Shown here piece by piece: positions 52,861 through 61,884 of a stretch of 64,000 nt of DNA. Within the stretch, counting starts at the first letter, position 1. Every line of letters begins with the position of its first letter. Both the position numbers and the translations under genes were made by a program. The notes beneath the pieces are model-generated. The model saw only the letters and a program-made list of their open reading frames with translations, ran no database searches and was not told the origin of the DNA. Origin of the DNA: Natrarchaeobius halalkaliphilus (GTDB lineage Archaea > Halobacteriota > Halobacteria > Halobacteriales > Natrialbaceae); the NCBI RefSeq assembly GCF_003841485.1, contig NZ_REFY01000002.1, positions 558,001 through 622,000 of the forward strand, written 5' to 3'.

Positions 52861-53781
52861 TTATTCTCGGTCATCGAGATAGCCAAGCGCGCCTCGAACG
52901 TTCATCACAGCCTCGGCGCTCGCCTTTCGTTCGCCCCAGACGTCGGCCAGCTCGTCGGAATCCGCGAAGTACTCAATCACCAGTTCGTCGTCTCCGAGGT
53001 CCGCTCGCGCGGCGTCGACCGCAGCGACCCACTCCTCGAGAACCGTCGAGTACTGCTCTAGCGCGTGGGACGCATCGTCACCGACCGCCCGCGGGCCGAA
53101 GTGAGTGTAGCACAGTACGTCGGGATCGATGGACTGGAGCATCTCGACGTCAGCGAGACACTCCTCGAGGTCGAAATCGGACGGCGGCGAAGTTTCGACG
53201 ATTTCCTCGCGGGCAGGCACCCAGATCCCCGCGGCGTCACCGGTAAAGACCGTTCCGCGTTCGGGCGCTTCGAATACGACCTGATGGAACGCGTGGCCGG
53301 GTGCCTCATGGACGCGGAGTTCGTGATCGCCGAGATCGATCGCGTCCCCGTCTTCGACGCCGACGATCCGATCCTCGGGGACCGGCTTCGGTTCGACGTA
53401 CCACTCCCATTGCTCCCCGACGGCGGCTTTCGTTCCGGCGACCAGTTTCGCGGGATCGACGAGGTGACTCGCACCGACGTCGGGAACGTAGACGTCTGCG
53501 TTCGGGCAGGCTTCCGCGAGAAATCCCGCACCGCCCGCGTGATCGAGGTGGATGTGCGTTACCGCGATCGCGGCGAGTTGCTCACGGTCGATACCGACCT
53601 CCGCGAGCGCCTCGAGAATCCGCTCGTGGTTGGTTCCGATTCCACTTTCGATGACGGCGGGCCGTTCGCCATCGAGTATGTAGACGGCACCGTACTCGCT
53701 CGTCCCGAACATGCCGGTATCGACGTAGGAGAGGTCAGCCCAGTCGCCGGCCGTCACGTCGTAACAGTCTCCGATTCCCAT
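52861..53781 (-). CDS. metallo-beta-lactamase fold hydrolase
   Basis: 306 residues. The HxHxDH metal motif is THIHLDHAGGAG (about 75-86), with later His in APGHAFH and the Asp in FTGDAAGIW; a late His is in YTHFGPRA. The C-terminal domain (about 215-300) is helical and acidic. Likely a glyoxalase II-like or lactonase-type hydrolase; substrate unknown. It lies 64 bases downstream of the acyl-CoA synthetase start, on the same strand. Confidence 0.9.
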   Translation of the reverse strand: MGIGDCYDVTAGDWADLSYVDTGMFGTSEYGAVYILDGERPAVIESGIGTNHERILEALAEVGIDREQLAAIAVTHIHLDHAGGAGFLAEACPNADVYVPDVGASHLVDPAKLVAGTKAAVGEQWEWYVEPKPVPEDRIVGVEDGDAIDLGDHELRVHEAPGHAFHQVVFEAPERGTVFTGDAAGIWVPAREEIVETSPPSDFDLEECLADVEMLQSIDPDVLCYTHFGPRAVGDDASHALEQYSTVLEEWVAAVDAARADLGDDELVIEYFADSDELADVWGERKASAEAVMNVRGALGYLDDRE

Positions 53782-53960
53782 ACCGATACCCGGAGGGCGG
53801 ACGGATTAAAACTCACGCCCAGGTTCGCGTGAGGAGCGTCGGGAATGGTCTCCGCCGCCGCGTCACTCTGCCGTCGGAGCGCGTAGTCCACCAAGCGCGG
53901 CCGTTCGAACCGGCTGTAACCCCATCACGTCACCGGATTGGTCGATCGGTGAGGATAGCG

Positions 53961-54869
53961 CTATATCCCGTTGGCCCGATCTTTCCACTCACCGATCCCC
54001 GACGGGTCGAGGTGGACGTGTGCATCACCAACCTCGTCGACCTCACGAAGCCGGGAGACGAGGTCGGACTCCACGTCGTGTGCGTGACGGAACGGGATAT
54101 CGCCGTCGACTTCGACGTGAACTTCGACCTCGAGGACGGTTCCATCGTAAAAGACCGTCAGGTCGTGGACGCCTTCGACGTCGGGATGGCTTCGCAGCGT
54201 TCGCGTGATCTCGTCGTACTGGTCGGGATCGGCCGCGGCACCGATGAGGTAATCGACGTTCTCCCGGCCGATCTCGACGCCTTGATAGATGACGAGTACG
54301 CTGACGAGTCCGCCCGCGAGGGGATCGAGAATCGGATGGCCGAGCAGGACGCCGATCACGCCGACGACGGCGGCCATCGAGGTGTAAATGTCGTTCAGAC
54401 AGTCCGTCGAGAGCGCCGAGAGCGCTGTCGACTCGAGCGCTGCGTTGACGTACTCCGTGTACCGGTAGACGAGGTACATATCGACGATTGCGAAAGCGAG
54501 CGCGCCGAGCAACAGGGGATTCGCATCGGGCGGATCGCTGACTGCGAGACCCTGAACCGATTCGTAGAGGAGACTCAATCCCAGCAAAGCGAGCACAGCC
54601 CCGACGAACAGCGCCGTCAGGGGTTCGATCCGGTCGTGGCCGTGCGGGTGAGTATCGTCCGGTTCGTCGAACGAACTCCGCCCCCAGATGAGGACGACCA
54701 CGCTCGCGACGAGGTCCGCCACGGAGTGTGCCGCGTCCGCGAGCAACGCAATGCTGCCGAACGCGAGCCCAGCAGCCCCTTCGACGGCGATCTTCGCCGC
54801 GTTTCCGACGACGTTCACCGCCGCTGCTCGCGTGAATTGTGTCTGCTCGTCGACTCCGGCGGCGGTCAT
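53961..54869 (-). CDS. cation diffusion facilitator efflux transporter
   Basis: 302 residues from the ATG at 54869 (MTAAGVDEQTQFTRAAAVNVVGNAAK). Six membrane helices; metal-site residues are in LLADAAHSVADLVAS (HxxxD) and LSTDCLNDIYTSMAAV (DxxxD-type). A His-containing HPHGHDRIEP cytosolic loop and a C-terminal cytoplasmic domain (about 208-300) follow. It exports divalent metals (Zn, Co, Mn or Fe) by proton exchange. An inverted repeat lies 12-32 bases upstream of the ATG, suggesting control by a metalloregulator. Confidence 0.93.
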   Translation of the reverse strand: MTAAGVDEQTQFTRAAAVNVVGNAAKIAVEGAAGLAFGSIALLADAAHSVADLVASVVVLIWGRSSFDEPDDTHPHGHDRIEPLTALFVGAVLALLGLSLLYESVQGLAVSDPPDANPLLLGALAFAIVDMYLVYRYTEYVNAALESTALSALSTDCLNDIYTSMAAVVGVIGVLLGHPILDPLAGGLVSVLVIYQGVEIGRENVDYLIGAAADPDQYDEITRTLRSHPDVEGVHDLTVFYDGTVLEVEVHVEVDGDIPFRHAHDVESDLVSRLREVDEVGDAHVHLDPSGIGEWKDRANGI

Positions 54870-54880
54870 GCAGTTTATTA

Positions 54881-54901
54881 GACCCAATCTAAACTTGGGT
54901 C
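54881..54901. promoter_or_regulatory. inverted repeat upstream of the cation efflux gene
   Basis: GACCCAA (54881-54887) and TTGGGTC (54895-54901) flank seven bases. It sits directly upstream of the efflux gene ATG and downstream of the MFS stop, overlapping the expected promoter. Likely a repressor site for a metal sensor, unless it terminates the MFS transcript. Confidence 0.6.
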
Positions 54902-54914
54902 TTTTCCTTTTCGG

Positions 54915-56138
54915 TCACGCTCTCGACGCGGTCTCTCGTCCCCCTGGCATCCGAACCGTGAGAAGAATTACGACCGCCATGATAACGGCCAGAACGATGT
55001 ACCCCTCGTCGAAGTAGCCGTAATCTGCGATCACTCCGAACAGAAGCGGACCGCCAGCGCCGAGCGTTGCGGTCGTCGTTCGAACGACGCCGAGTCCCGT
55101 CCCCTTCATCTCTTCGGAAAACGAGTCCGCGAGATACGATTGCGTGACCGCGCCCGATCCGAGCATCGTGCTGATACAGGCCGTCAGCCCGACGAGAAGC
55201 CAGACGTTGTCGACGAACGGAAGGAGCGAAAATCCGAGGACTGGCGGGAGGAGGATACTGATGAGCGATCCGCGCATTCCGATCCGATCGTAGGCCCCAC
55301 CTGCGACCGGTTTGACCACGACGCCGACCGCGAAGAAGAACCCGAACAGCACGCTCGCTATGGCGGGCGATAGCTCTTTGACGTTCGTCAGATAGGTCGG
55401 ATAAAACGCCGTAAACGACTGCCAGATGAAGATGTAGAGAAACAAAATCACCGTCATAAACCCCATCTCCGGGTTTCGAAGTTCTCCAAAGATCGCCAAC
55501 GTCTCACGCATCGACTGCGGGTCCCTCTCAGATTCAGTCGAGGTCCGAACGGGAACGGTGAAGTACATTGTTATTCCGACGAGCAAGAGCAGCGGGGCGA
55601 CGAAGCCAAGGCCGACCTGCCACGCGATAGCGACGGCGAGAACGGCTGCAATCGGCGGAAGGACCGTCTGTCCGATATCCCCCGTCGCCATCGTCACGCC
55701 GAGTGCACTCCCCAGACGCTCGGAATAGAGGTTCGACAGGAACGTAATCCGGGCGATCGGATACAGCGAGTGGCCAAGCCCCCAGAGTGCCGTCGCGAGA
55801 AACAGAACGACCGGCGTCGAGGCGGTGACCACGAACCCGAGAGCGACCGCAACGACGATCGTACTCGCGGCCATCAGCGTGCGCTCGTTGTATCTGTCGG
55901 CGAGCATCCCACCCGGCAGCTGGCCGATCGAGCCGAAAAGCCACAGAACGGTCACCAACAGTCCCGCAACCGACAGACTCAGCCCGTACGTTCCCTGTAG
56001 GTACGGAAGCACGATCGGGTAGATCATACGCGCACCGACCAGGAGCCCCCACGCGGTCGCGACCGTAACGAGGGACGACCCCTTGCCATCCGCCCACAAC
56101 GCCGTCAGTTCCCGTCCGAAGGCTGTCCGAACATCCAT
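54915..56138 (-). CDS. MFS transporter
   Basis: 407 residues with about 12 helices in two halves. The signature loop between helices 2 and 3 reads GQLPGGMLADRYNERTLM. The second half includes PVAGGAYDRIGMRGSLI and GLGVVRTTTATLGAGGPLLFGVIAD. Substrate unknown. It is upstream of the efflux gene on the same strand with a 45-base gap, so some co-transcription is possible. Confidence 0.92.
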   Translation of the reverse strand: MDVRTAFGRELTALWADGKGSSLVTVATAWGLLVGARMIYPIVLPYLQGTYGLSLSVAGLLVTVLWLFGSIGQLPGGMLADRYNERTLMAASTIVVAVALGFVVTASTPVVLFLATALWGLGHSLYPIARITFLSNLYSERLGSALGVTMATGDIGQTVLPPIAAVLAVAIAWQVGLGFVAPLLLLVGITMYFTVPVRTSTESERDPQSMRETLAIFGELRNPEMGFMTVILFLYIFIWQSFTAFYPTYLTNVKELSPAIASVLFGFFFAVGVVVKPVAGGAYDRIGMRGSLISILLPPVLGFSLLPFVDNVWLLVGLTACISTMLGSGAVTQSYLADSFSEEMKGTGLGVVRTTTATLGAGGPLLFGVIADYGYFDEGYIVLAVIMAVVILLTVRMPGGRETASRA

Positions 56139-56505
56139 TGAAGCAGTTGTCGACGAAGGATCGGTGTCTCGTCCCCATAGTAACTGGTCTTTCCCTCGGC
56201 GTTTTCCTGTTCCGTCTCACCCATCCGTCCTCGAGCCCCACCTCTACACTCTCACTTCTACTCTACTCTGCTCGTCCGCACGCGCGCCCTCCGTCCCTCA
56301 CGACCGTCGATTGCGGTCCTCCCATCGCTTTCCTCTCGATCGATCAGCGTTTTCGAAACGCTCATGGCGATTCCTCGAGAACTTCGCCGTATCCGAACGT
56401 CAGGGCGAGAAATCCGGATACCGCCCCGTCAACGATAGCTTCCATCGGATCGGTGTCTGTCTCTCCGATCAGGTGGCCAGTAACCGATCTCGAGACGACA
56501 CACGC
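56139..56505. other. 367-base divergent intergenic region upstream of the fluoride channels
   Basis: A perfect hairpin AGCGTTT-TCG-AAACGCT lies at 56346-56362. No coding frame of haloarchaeal character. I looked for a fluoride riboswitch and found only a partial match (see rejected items). Confidence 0.5.
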
Positions 56506-56928
56506 ATGCCAGACGATCATCCTCTCGTTCGACTCGAGACGCTCGCGTTGATCGTGATCGGTGGCTTCGCCGGGGCGAACCTCCGTTTTTTTGCCCTCGG
56601 TCTCGTCTCTGATATCGTGGCGGTGTTGGCCGTCAACGTGCTCGGAAGCTTCTTGCTGGGTTTTCTCGTCTACGAGGCCGAGTACATGGACGTTCTCGAG
56701 CGCAACTCGCGATTGCTCTTTACCACCGGGTTTCTCTCGTCGCTGACGACTTACAGCACGTTTGCGATCCAGACCGCGGTGAATGCGGGACCGGCGGAGC
56801 CGCTGTTGCTCGCCGCGGTCGTCGTCGGTAACTACGGGCTCGGATTCGTCGGCGTTCTCGCCAGCCGGTCGCTCGCACGCCGGGTCGCCGCTGAGACAGC
56901 GCATTCAGCCGGGGGTGAGACGGCGTGA
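56506..56928 (+). CDS. crcB: fluoride channel subunit CrcB, first copy
   Basis: 140 residues from the ATG at 56506 (MPDDHPLVRLETLALIVIGGFAGANLRFFALG). Four helices with the CrcB features AVNVLGSFLLGFLVY (the Asn-x-x-Gly-x-F-x-x-G block) and FTTGFLSSLTTYSTFAIQT. The Asn and Phe/Ser/Thr residues line the fluoride pathway. It overlaps the second crcB by four bases, so the two are translated together and probably form a heterodimer. Confidence 0.93.
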   Translation: MPDDHPLVRLETLALIVIGGFAGANLRFFALGLVSDIVAVLAVNVLGSFLLGFLVYEAEYMDVLERNSRLLFTTGFLSSLTTYSTFAIQTAVNAGPAEPLLLAAVVVGNYGLGFVGVLASRSLARRVAAETAHSAGGETA

Positions 56929-57353
56929 CCGGTGGCGGAGCGCTACTCGAGATCTCGCTCGCCGTCTGGCCCTCCTTGACGGACGTCCTCGCCGCGTTCG
57001 ATCCCGAGCCGGCACATCTGGTCGGAACCGGCGGGGCGATCGGTGCCGTTCTTCGCTACGGCGTCTACCGGCAGCTCTCGAGCGAGCGGTTCCCGTGGCC
57101 GACGCTCGCCGTGAACGTGATCGGAAGCTTCGTCTTCGGGCTGGCGATTTTCGCGGGGGCCAGCGAATCGACTATTCAACTGCTCGGAATCGGCATCTGT
57201 GGCGCGTTTACCACCTTTTCGTCGTTCTCGGTCGAGACGATTCAGTTGTACGAACGCGGCGACCGATCACTCGCCGTTGCGAACGCGGTCGGAAACCTCG
57301 TTCTCTCGGTCGCCGGTATCGGTCTCGCCTGGGTCGTCGTCACCCTGGTCTAA
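56925..57353 (+). CDS. crcB: fluoride channel subunit CrcB, second copy
   Basis: 142 residues starting with GTG at 56925. GTGGAIGAVLRYGVYRQL, AVNVIGSFVFGLAIF and GICGAFTTFSSFSVETIQL are the CrcB blocks. Some haloarchaeal and bacterial genomes carry crcB as a pair whose products form one dual-topology channel. It is followed after 55 bases by a YbjQ-like gene on the same strand. Confidence 0.93.
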   Translation: MTGGGALLEISLAVWPSLTDVLAAFDPEPAHLVGTGGAIGAVLRYGVYRQLSSERFPWPTLAVNVIGSFVFGLAIFAGASESTIQLLGIGICGAFTTFSSFSVETIQLYERGDRSLAVANAVGNLVLSVAGIGLAWVVVTLV

Positions 57354-57408
57354 CCGGGTCCGAATCCGACAGAAAACCTATACGAGGAGCCGTCGAAGGA
57401 GGGTTCGA

Positions 57409-57723
57409 ATGCGCATTACGAACACCGAAACCGTCCCCGACAGAGAGATCGTCGAAACGCTCGGAATCGCCCGCGGAAACACCGTCGAGGCCAGAAACGT
57501 CGGTCGAGATATCACACAGGGAATTCGAAACGTCTTCGGCGGCGAACTCAAAGCCTACTCCGACCTCCTTACCAAGGCCCGCGACGAGGCCATCTCGAGA
57601 ATGGAAGCGGACGCCGAAGAGATGGGTGCCGATGCGGTCGTCAACGTTCGCCTCGAGACCTCCCAGATCACCGACGGCGGCTCCGAAGTGATGGCCTACG
57701 GGACCGCCGTTCGACTCCGGTAG
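57409..57723 (+). CDS. YbjQ/DUF74 family protein
   Basis: 104 residues from the ATG at 57409 (MRITNTETVPDREIVETLGIARGNTVEARNVGRDITQGIRNVFGGELKAYSDLLTKAR). This is the YbjQ (DUF74) pattern, with EMGADAVVNVRLETSQITDGGSEVMAYGTAV at the C-terminus. Homopentameric ring in known structures; function unknown. Confidence 0.92.
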   Translation: MRITNTETVPDREIVETLGIARGNTVEARNVGRDITQGIRNVFGGELKAYSDLLTKARDEAISRMEADAEEMGADAVVNVRLETSQITDGGSEVMAYGTAVRLR

Positions 57724-57818
57724 GCCCGCGAACGTCGACGAGTCGTCCTCGAGCATCTTTCTCGGATGTTTCGAGAAAGCGACCTCGAGCGTCCTCCTCG
57801 CGCCGAACTCGACCGCGA

Positions 57819-59501
57819 TTAGACTGCGCCCCCGGCCTGGTACTCTCCGAACTCGTCGCGAAGAACGTTACATATCTCGCCCACCGTCGCGTAGGCTTTG
57901 ACCGCCTCGACGATGGCCGGCATGAGGTTCTCGTCGCTGCGGGCCGTCTCGCGCAGGGCCTCAAGCGTCGCGTCGACGGCCTCGTCGTCGCGGTCGTCCC
58001 GTACGGACTCGAGACGATCGATCTGTCGTTGCTGGTCGTCCTCGGTGACCTCCTGGACGTCCATCTCCGGCTCCTCGTCGATTTCAAACTCGTTGACGCC
58101 GACGATGATTCGCTCGTTATCTTCGATTTCTTTCTGACGGTCGAACGCCGTATCCTGGATCTGGCGCTGGACCCACTGTTGGTCGACGGCCTCGAGCATG
58201 CCGCCGCGTTCGTCGACGTCCTCGAGAATATCGTAGGCGTCGGCCTCGACCTCGTCGGTCAGCGACTCGACGTAGTAACTCCCTGCGAGCGGGTCGACCG
58301 TATCCGCCGCGCCGGACTCGTGGGCCAGAATCTGCTGGGTTCGAAGGGCCGTCCGAACGGATTGTTCGGTCGGAAGCGCGAGCGCTTCGTCCTTGCCGTT
58401 GGTGTGTAGCGACTGCGTTCCGCCGAGCACCGCGGCGAGGGCCTGATAAGCCACTCGAACCACGTTGTTCTCGATCTGCTGGGCGGTGAGCATCGAGCCG
58501 GCGGTCTGGGTGTGGAACTTCAGCTGTTTGGATTTCGGGTTTTCGGCCTCGAAGCGGTCATCCATGATATCGTGCCACATCCGTCTCGCGGCGCGGAACT
58601 TCGCGACCTCCTCGAAGATATTGTTGTGGCCGTTGAAAAAAAAGGAGAGCTGTGGCGCGAACTCGTCGACGTCGAGTCCGGTACCGAGAGCCGCCTCGAC
58701 GTACTCGATGCCGTTGCCGAGCGTAAAGGCGAGTTCCTGTGCGGCGGTCGATCCTGCCTCGCGGATGTGGTAGCCGGAGATCGAGATCGTGTTGAACTTC
58801 GGCGTCTCCGCGGCACAGAACTCGAAGATATCCGTGATGATCCGCATCGACGGCTCCGGGGGATAGATGTAGGTGTTGCGTGCGATGTACTCTTTAAGTA
58901 GGTCGTTCTGTATCGTTCCTCGAAGTTCGGCTCTGTCGACGCCCTGCTGGTCACCCACGGCGATGTACATCGCCAGCAACACCGATGCCGGTGCGTTGAT
59001 CGTCATCGATGTCGATACCTCGTCAAGCGGAATCCCGTCAAAGACGGTCTCCATGTCCGCGAGCGAGTCGATCGCGACGCCGGCTTTCCCGATCTCGCCG
59101 GCGGCCATTTCGTCGTCCGAATCGTACCCCATCTGCGTCGGCAGATCGAACGCCATCGAGAGACCGGTCTGGCCCTGATCGAGCAGATAGTGATAGCGCT
59201 CGTTCGTATCGCCGGGCGTCGAGAAGCCGGCGTACTGTCGCATCGTCCACAGCCGACCACGGTACCCCGTCGAGTAGACGCCACGGGTGTACGGCGGTTG
59301 GCCCGGATAGCCCAGATCGTCGCGATAGTCGAGATCCGAGACGTCAGCCGGCGTGTACAGACGGTCGACCTCTTGGCCGCCCGTATCCGTCGTGAACGTC
59401 TCCTTTCTCTCACCGAACCGGTCGATCACTGGCTCGGCCGCCCGCTCGTGCCACTCCTCGTGGCCTGCCTGGATCTCCGCGAGGTCGTCGTCATCGAACA
59501 T
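57819..59501 (-). CDS. mcmA: methylmalonyl-CoA mutase large subunit
   Basis: 560 residues. TIM-barrel CoA-binding domain: [69 protein letters not shown] and [32 protein letters not shown]. The C-terminal B12-binding domain with DxHxxG is absent, so this is the archaeal two-subunit form and the cobalamin-binding subunit is encoded elsewhere. It interconverts succinyl-CoA and methylmalonyl-CoA, as in propionate metabolism. Confidence 0.95.
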   Translation of the reverse strand: MFDDDDLAEIQAGHEEWHERAAEPVIDRFGERKETFTTDTGGQEVDRLYTPADVSDLDYRDDLGYPGQPPYTRGVYSTGYRGRLWTMRQYAGFSTPGDTNERYHYLLDQGQTGLSMAFDLPTQMGYDSDDEMAAGEIGKAGVAIDSLADMETVFDGIPLDEVSTSMTINAPASVLLAMYIAVGDQQGVDRAELRGTIQNDLLKEYIARNTYIYPPEPSMRIITDIFEFCAAETPKFNTISISGYHIREAGSTAAQELAFTLGNGIEYVEAALGTGLDVDEFAPQLSFFFNGHNNIFEEVAKFRAARRMWHDIMDDRFEAENPKSKQLKFHTQTAGSMLTAQQIENNVVRVAYQALAAVLGGTQSLHTNGKDEALALPTEQSVRTALRTQQILAHESGAADTVDPLAGSYYVESLTDEVEADAYDILEDVDERGGMLEAVDQQWVQRQIQDTAFDRQKEIEDNERIIVGVNEFEIDEEPEMDVQEVTEDDQQRQIDRLESVRDDRDDEAVDATLEALRETARSDENLMPAIVEAVKAYATVGEICNVLRDEFGEYQAGGAV

Positions 59502-59558
59502 TGGTGAGATGATGGGGTGGTGGGGGTTTGAAGATTGATGACCGACCGATCGGGGCCG

Positions 59559-60182
59559 TCATCGACCCGTATCGTACTTGTACGTCGCCGTATCGGGGTC
59601 GATTCCGAAGTCCTCGGGAGGTTCGTCGCTCGAGACGTCGTCGCGGCCCGTTGGGGCCTGCTTGAACGCCTCCCGAAGTCGCTCGGGCATCCGAAACGCG
59701 TCGACGTCGATCGCGAGCGGAACCGCGTCCGGATCGACGCCGTCGCGTTTCGCCTCGAGTCGCCCCCGAAGCGGTGCCGGGAGCTGCGACTCGTCGATAC
59801 GTTCGAAGCCGAACTGTGCGAGATAGCTCCCCGATCCGGTGAGCGTGTAGACGGTTTCGAACCCCTGATCGCTGGCGTAGTCGACGAGCCGTTCGATGAC
59901 GTGTGCGCCGATACCCTGGTCGCGCCACCCCTCGAGAACGCCGATACTGGTCAGCTCACAGACGTCGTCCCCGTTCGCGCTGGCGCGGTCCGCGTCGCCG
60001 TCGGTCGACGAACCGTCGACTTTGTGGGTCCGAATCCGACCGAACCCGCCCTTTTCGCCGGATTCTTCGTCGATCGCGACGACGTAATCGCGCGAGCGGA
60101 ACGCCGTGTCGTCGAGCCCCATCGCCTCGATGTGGTCGAGTAGCCAGACCTCCTCTCTGTTTTTCGCGTCCCGCACGTACAT
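59559..60182 (-). CDS. GNAT-family acetyltransferase
   Basis: 207 residues from the ATG at 60182 (MYVRDAKNREEVWLLDHIEAMGLDD). The acetyl-CoA pyrophosphate loop is LEGWRDQGIGAHVIERLVDYASDQG (motif A, Q-x-x-G-x-G/A). The conserved SYLAQFGFERIDES ends the fold. Substrate unknown. It lies 57 bases downstream of the methylmalonyl-CoA mutase start, on the same strand. Confidence 0.85.
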   Translation of the reverse strand: MYVRDAKNREEVWLLDHIEAMGLDDTAFRSRDYVVAIDEESGEKGGFGRIRTHKVDGSSTDGDADRASANGDDVCELTSIGVLEGWRDQGIGAHVIERLVDYASDQGFETVYTLTGSGSYLAQFGFERIDESQLPAPLRGRLEAKRDGVDPDAVPLAIDVDAFRMPERLREAFKQAPTGRDDVSSDEPPEDFGIDPDTATYKYDTGR

Positions 60183-60305
60183 GATTCGATATAGGGAACG
60201 TGCGGCCAAAAGCGTTTGTGGGTCGACGAACCGTCGCTGCGCTCTCTTCGTCGGTTCGGCGCTCTCGAGTGTGATCGTCGCCGATACTGGTTCGACGTCG
60301 ACCCG

Positions 60306-60905
60306 CTACTCGAGCGACGGGACGTCGTCGGGCGTATCGAAGTCGTGGAAATGGTCTCCCCGTTCCGTGCTCAGAATGTCCAGTGCGGCCGCCGCCCCGT
60401 CGCCAGCGGCGATCACGGCCTGCCACTTCTCCGCTCGAACCATCGCGCCGGTCGCATACAGGTTCTCGACGCTCGTTTCCATGTTCAGATCGACGTCGAC
60501 GGTGCCGTCGTCGTCGAAGGCACACTCGAGATTCTCTGCGATCGACCGATCCGCTCCGGTCGCGAGGACGAGGTACTCGCCGGTGGAGACGTCGTCATCC
60601 GTTTCGACCCGGAACCGATCGGCGTCCGTCGCCTCGGTATCGGGGTCGTCGGCCGTATCCACCTCGATTTCGGTGACCGGTTCCCCGACTCGCACGTCAG
60701 CGCCGCGATCACCGACCTGGCCGCGCGTCAGTTTCAGAAACTCGTCGCCACTGATGCTTCGAATGCCCGGGTAATTGAACAGGTGTGCCTTGTGTATCCA
60801 CGTCTCGTCGCCATCGAACACGACGGTCTCGAGGCCGTTTTTCGCGGTGAACAGTGCTGCGCTCAATCCGGCGGGGCCGCCGCCGACGACGATAACGTCC
60901 GACAT
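60306..60905 (-). CDS. short FAD-dependent thioredoxin-reductase-like protein
   Basis: 199 residues from the ATG at 60905 (MSDVIVVGGGPAGLSAALFTAKNG). Only the FAD-binding half of a thioredoxin-reductase-type protein is present: GGGPAGLS, NYPGIRSISGDEF and LYATGAMVRAEKWQAVIAAGDGAAAALDI (FAD C-terminal part). There is no CxxC and no separate NADPH domain. Such short forms are common in haloarchaea; role unknown. Confidence 0.85.
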   Translation of the reverse strand: MSDVIVVGGGPAGLSAALFTAKNGLETVVFDGDETWIHKAHLFNYPGIRSISGDEFLKLTRGQVGDRGADVRVGEPVTEIEVDTADDPDTEATDADRFRVETDDDVSTGEYLVLATGADRSIAENLECAFDDDGTVDVDLNMETSVENLYATGAMVRAEKWQAVIAAGDGAAAALDILSTERGDHFHDFDTPDDVPSLE

Positions 60906-60955
60906 ACGCCGTCGACCACGACCGGGCGGATAAACGTTCCTCCCGCTCGATTCAC

Positions 60956-61777
60956 TCAAAACAGGGGGTCGTCAAGCGAAACCGAGTCGGGGACGATCCG
61001 CTCCGGTTCCGGAACCGGCTCGCTCGAGACGGCGTACTCGCCACGAGCCGGTGGTTCGATCGATCCGTCGAGCTCTCCGTCCTCGAACGCGCGCTCTTTC
61101 GTTTCGTCCTCGAGCGCGCTTACTCCCTCGCCGTCAGCGAGAACGACCACGCCGTCCGCGAGCAGCGGCGCGATCACGCCAGCGACGACGGTCTCGAGCA
61201 CCGGCCACGGTTCGCGGACGACAACGCGGTCGCCCGCCGCGAGGCCGTATTCGTCGATGACGTCCCGAGCGGCCTCGAGGGCCGTTTCGTGGCTCACCAG
61301 CCGGTCGCCGTCGCTCACCATCGCGACGCTCGGGTCGATCGATCGGGGCGGGAACGAGGGGTTCTCGCTCCAGAGGCCGGCGTCGAAGTGCTGGACCGCG
61401 GGCTCCGTCGGTTTCTCGCCGTAGCCGAGGCGCTGGGCGCCGGGCGGGAGATCGTACGTGCCCGACTCGAGGACGGTGACGGGGGCAACGAGCGCCCGAA
61501 ACCCGTCCTCACTCGAGAGGTCCGATGGCGGCTCGAACCGCGTGGTTCCCTCGAGAAGCGTCGTTCCGAGAAACGAGACGAGCGCGAGCGGGCCGTCACC
61601 GACGACGCCGACGGTCGTCCCCTCCCGAACGCCCGCGTGGCGCAGGAAATTACCGGCTTTCCAGGCGGTCGTACAGAGCCAGTGTGCGTCGTACTCCCGT
61701 CCCGTCCTGTCGACGAGCGCTGTCCGCTCGTCGCGTCGATCGCGGGCGAACAGCTCGTCGACTGTCGCGACATCCAT
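60956..61777 (-). CDS. acyl-CoA-synthetase-like protein lacking the AMP-binding motif
   Basis: 273 residues. It aligns with the N-terminal domain of AMP ligases (DELFARDRRDERTALVDRTGREYDAHWLCTTAWKAGNFLRHAGVREGTTVGVVGDGPLALVSFLGTTLLEGTTRFEPP), followed by a shortened region (GLAAGDRVVVREPWPVLETVVAGVIAPLLADGVVVLAD). The TSGTTGxPKG loop and the adenylate-forming C-domain are missing, so it is probably not an active ligase. It lies 50 bases upstream of the FAD protein gene on the same strand. Confidence 0.8.
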   Translation of the reverse strand: MDVATVDELFARDRRDERTALVDRTGREYDAHWLCTTAWKAGNFLRHAGVREGTTVGVVGDGPLALVSFLGTTLLEGTTRFEPPSDLSSEDGFRALVAPVTVLESGTYDLPPGAQRLGYGEKPTEPAVQHFDAGLWSENPSFPPRSIDPSVAMVSDGDRLVSHETALEAARDVIDEYGLAAGDRVVVREPWPVLETVVAGVIAPLLADGVVVLADGEGVSALEDETKERAFEDGELDGSIEPPARGEYAVSSEPVPEPERIVPDSVSLDDPLF

Positions 61778-61884
61778 ACGCGGATCTGGAGCGCCGATGA
61801 AAAAAGCGCGCCGACTCGAGATCGCGGGTAGTTACACCGTTCTCCGACGAGAACAGCGAGGCGGGTCGACCGATATTCGATCCG

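Noticed and set aside
56366-56388. Possible fluoride riboswitch upstream of the crcB pair
   Set aside because: GGCGA (56366-56370) and CGCC (56385-56388) mimic the first half of the motif, but the consensus GAUG turn and the second conserved half are missing. I cannot support a riboswitch call.
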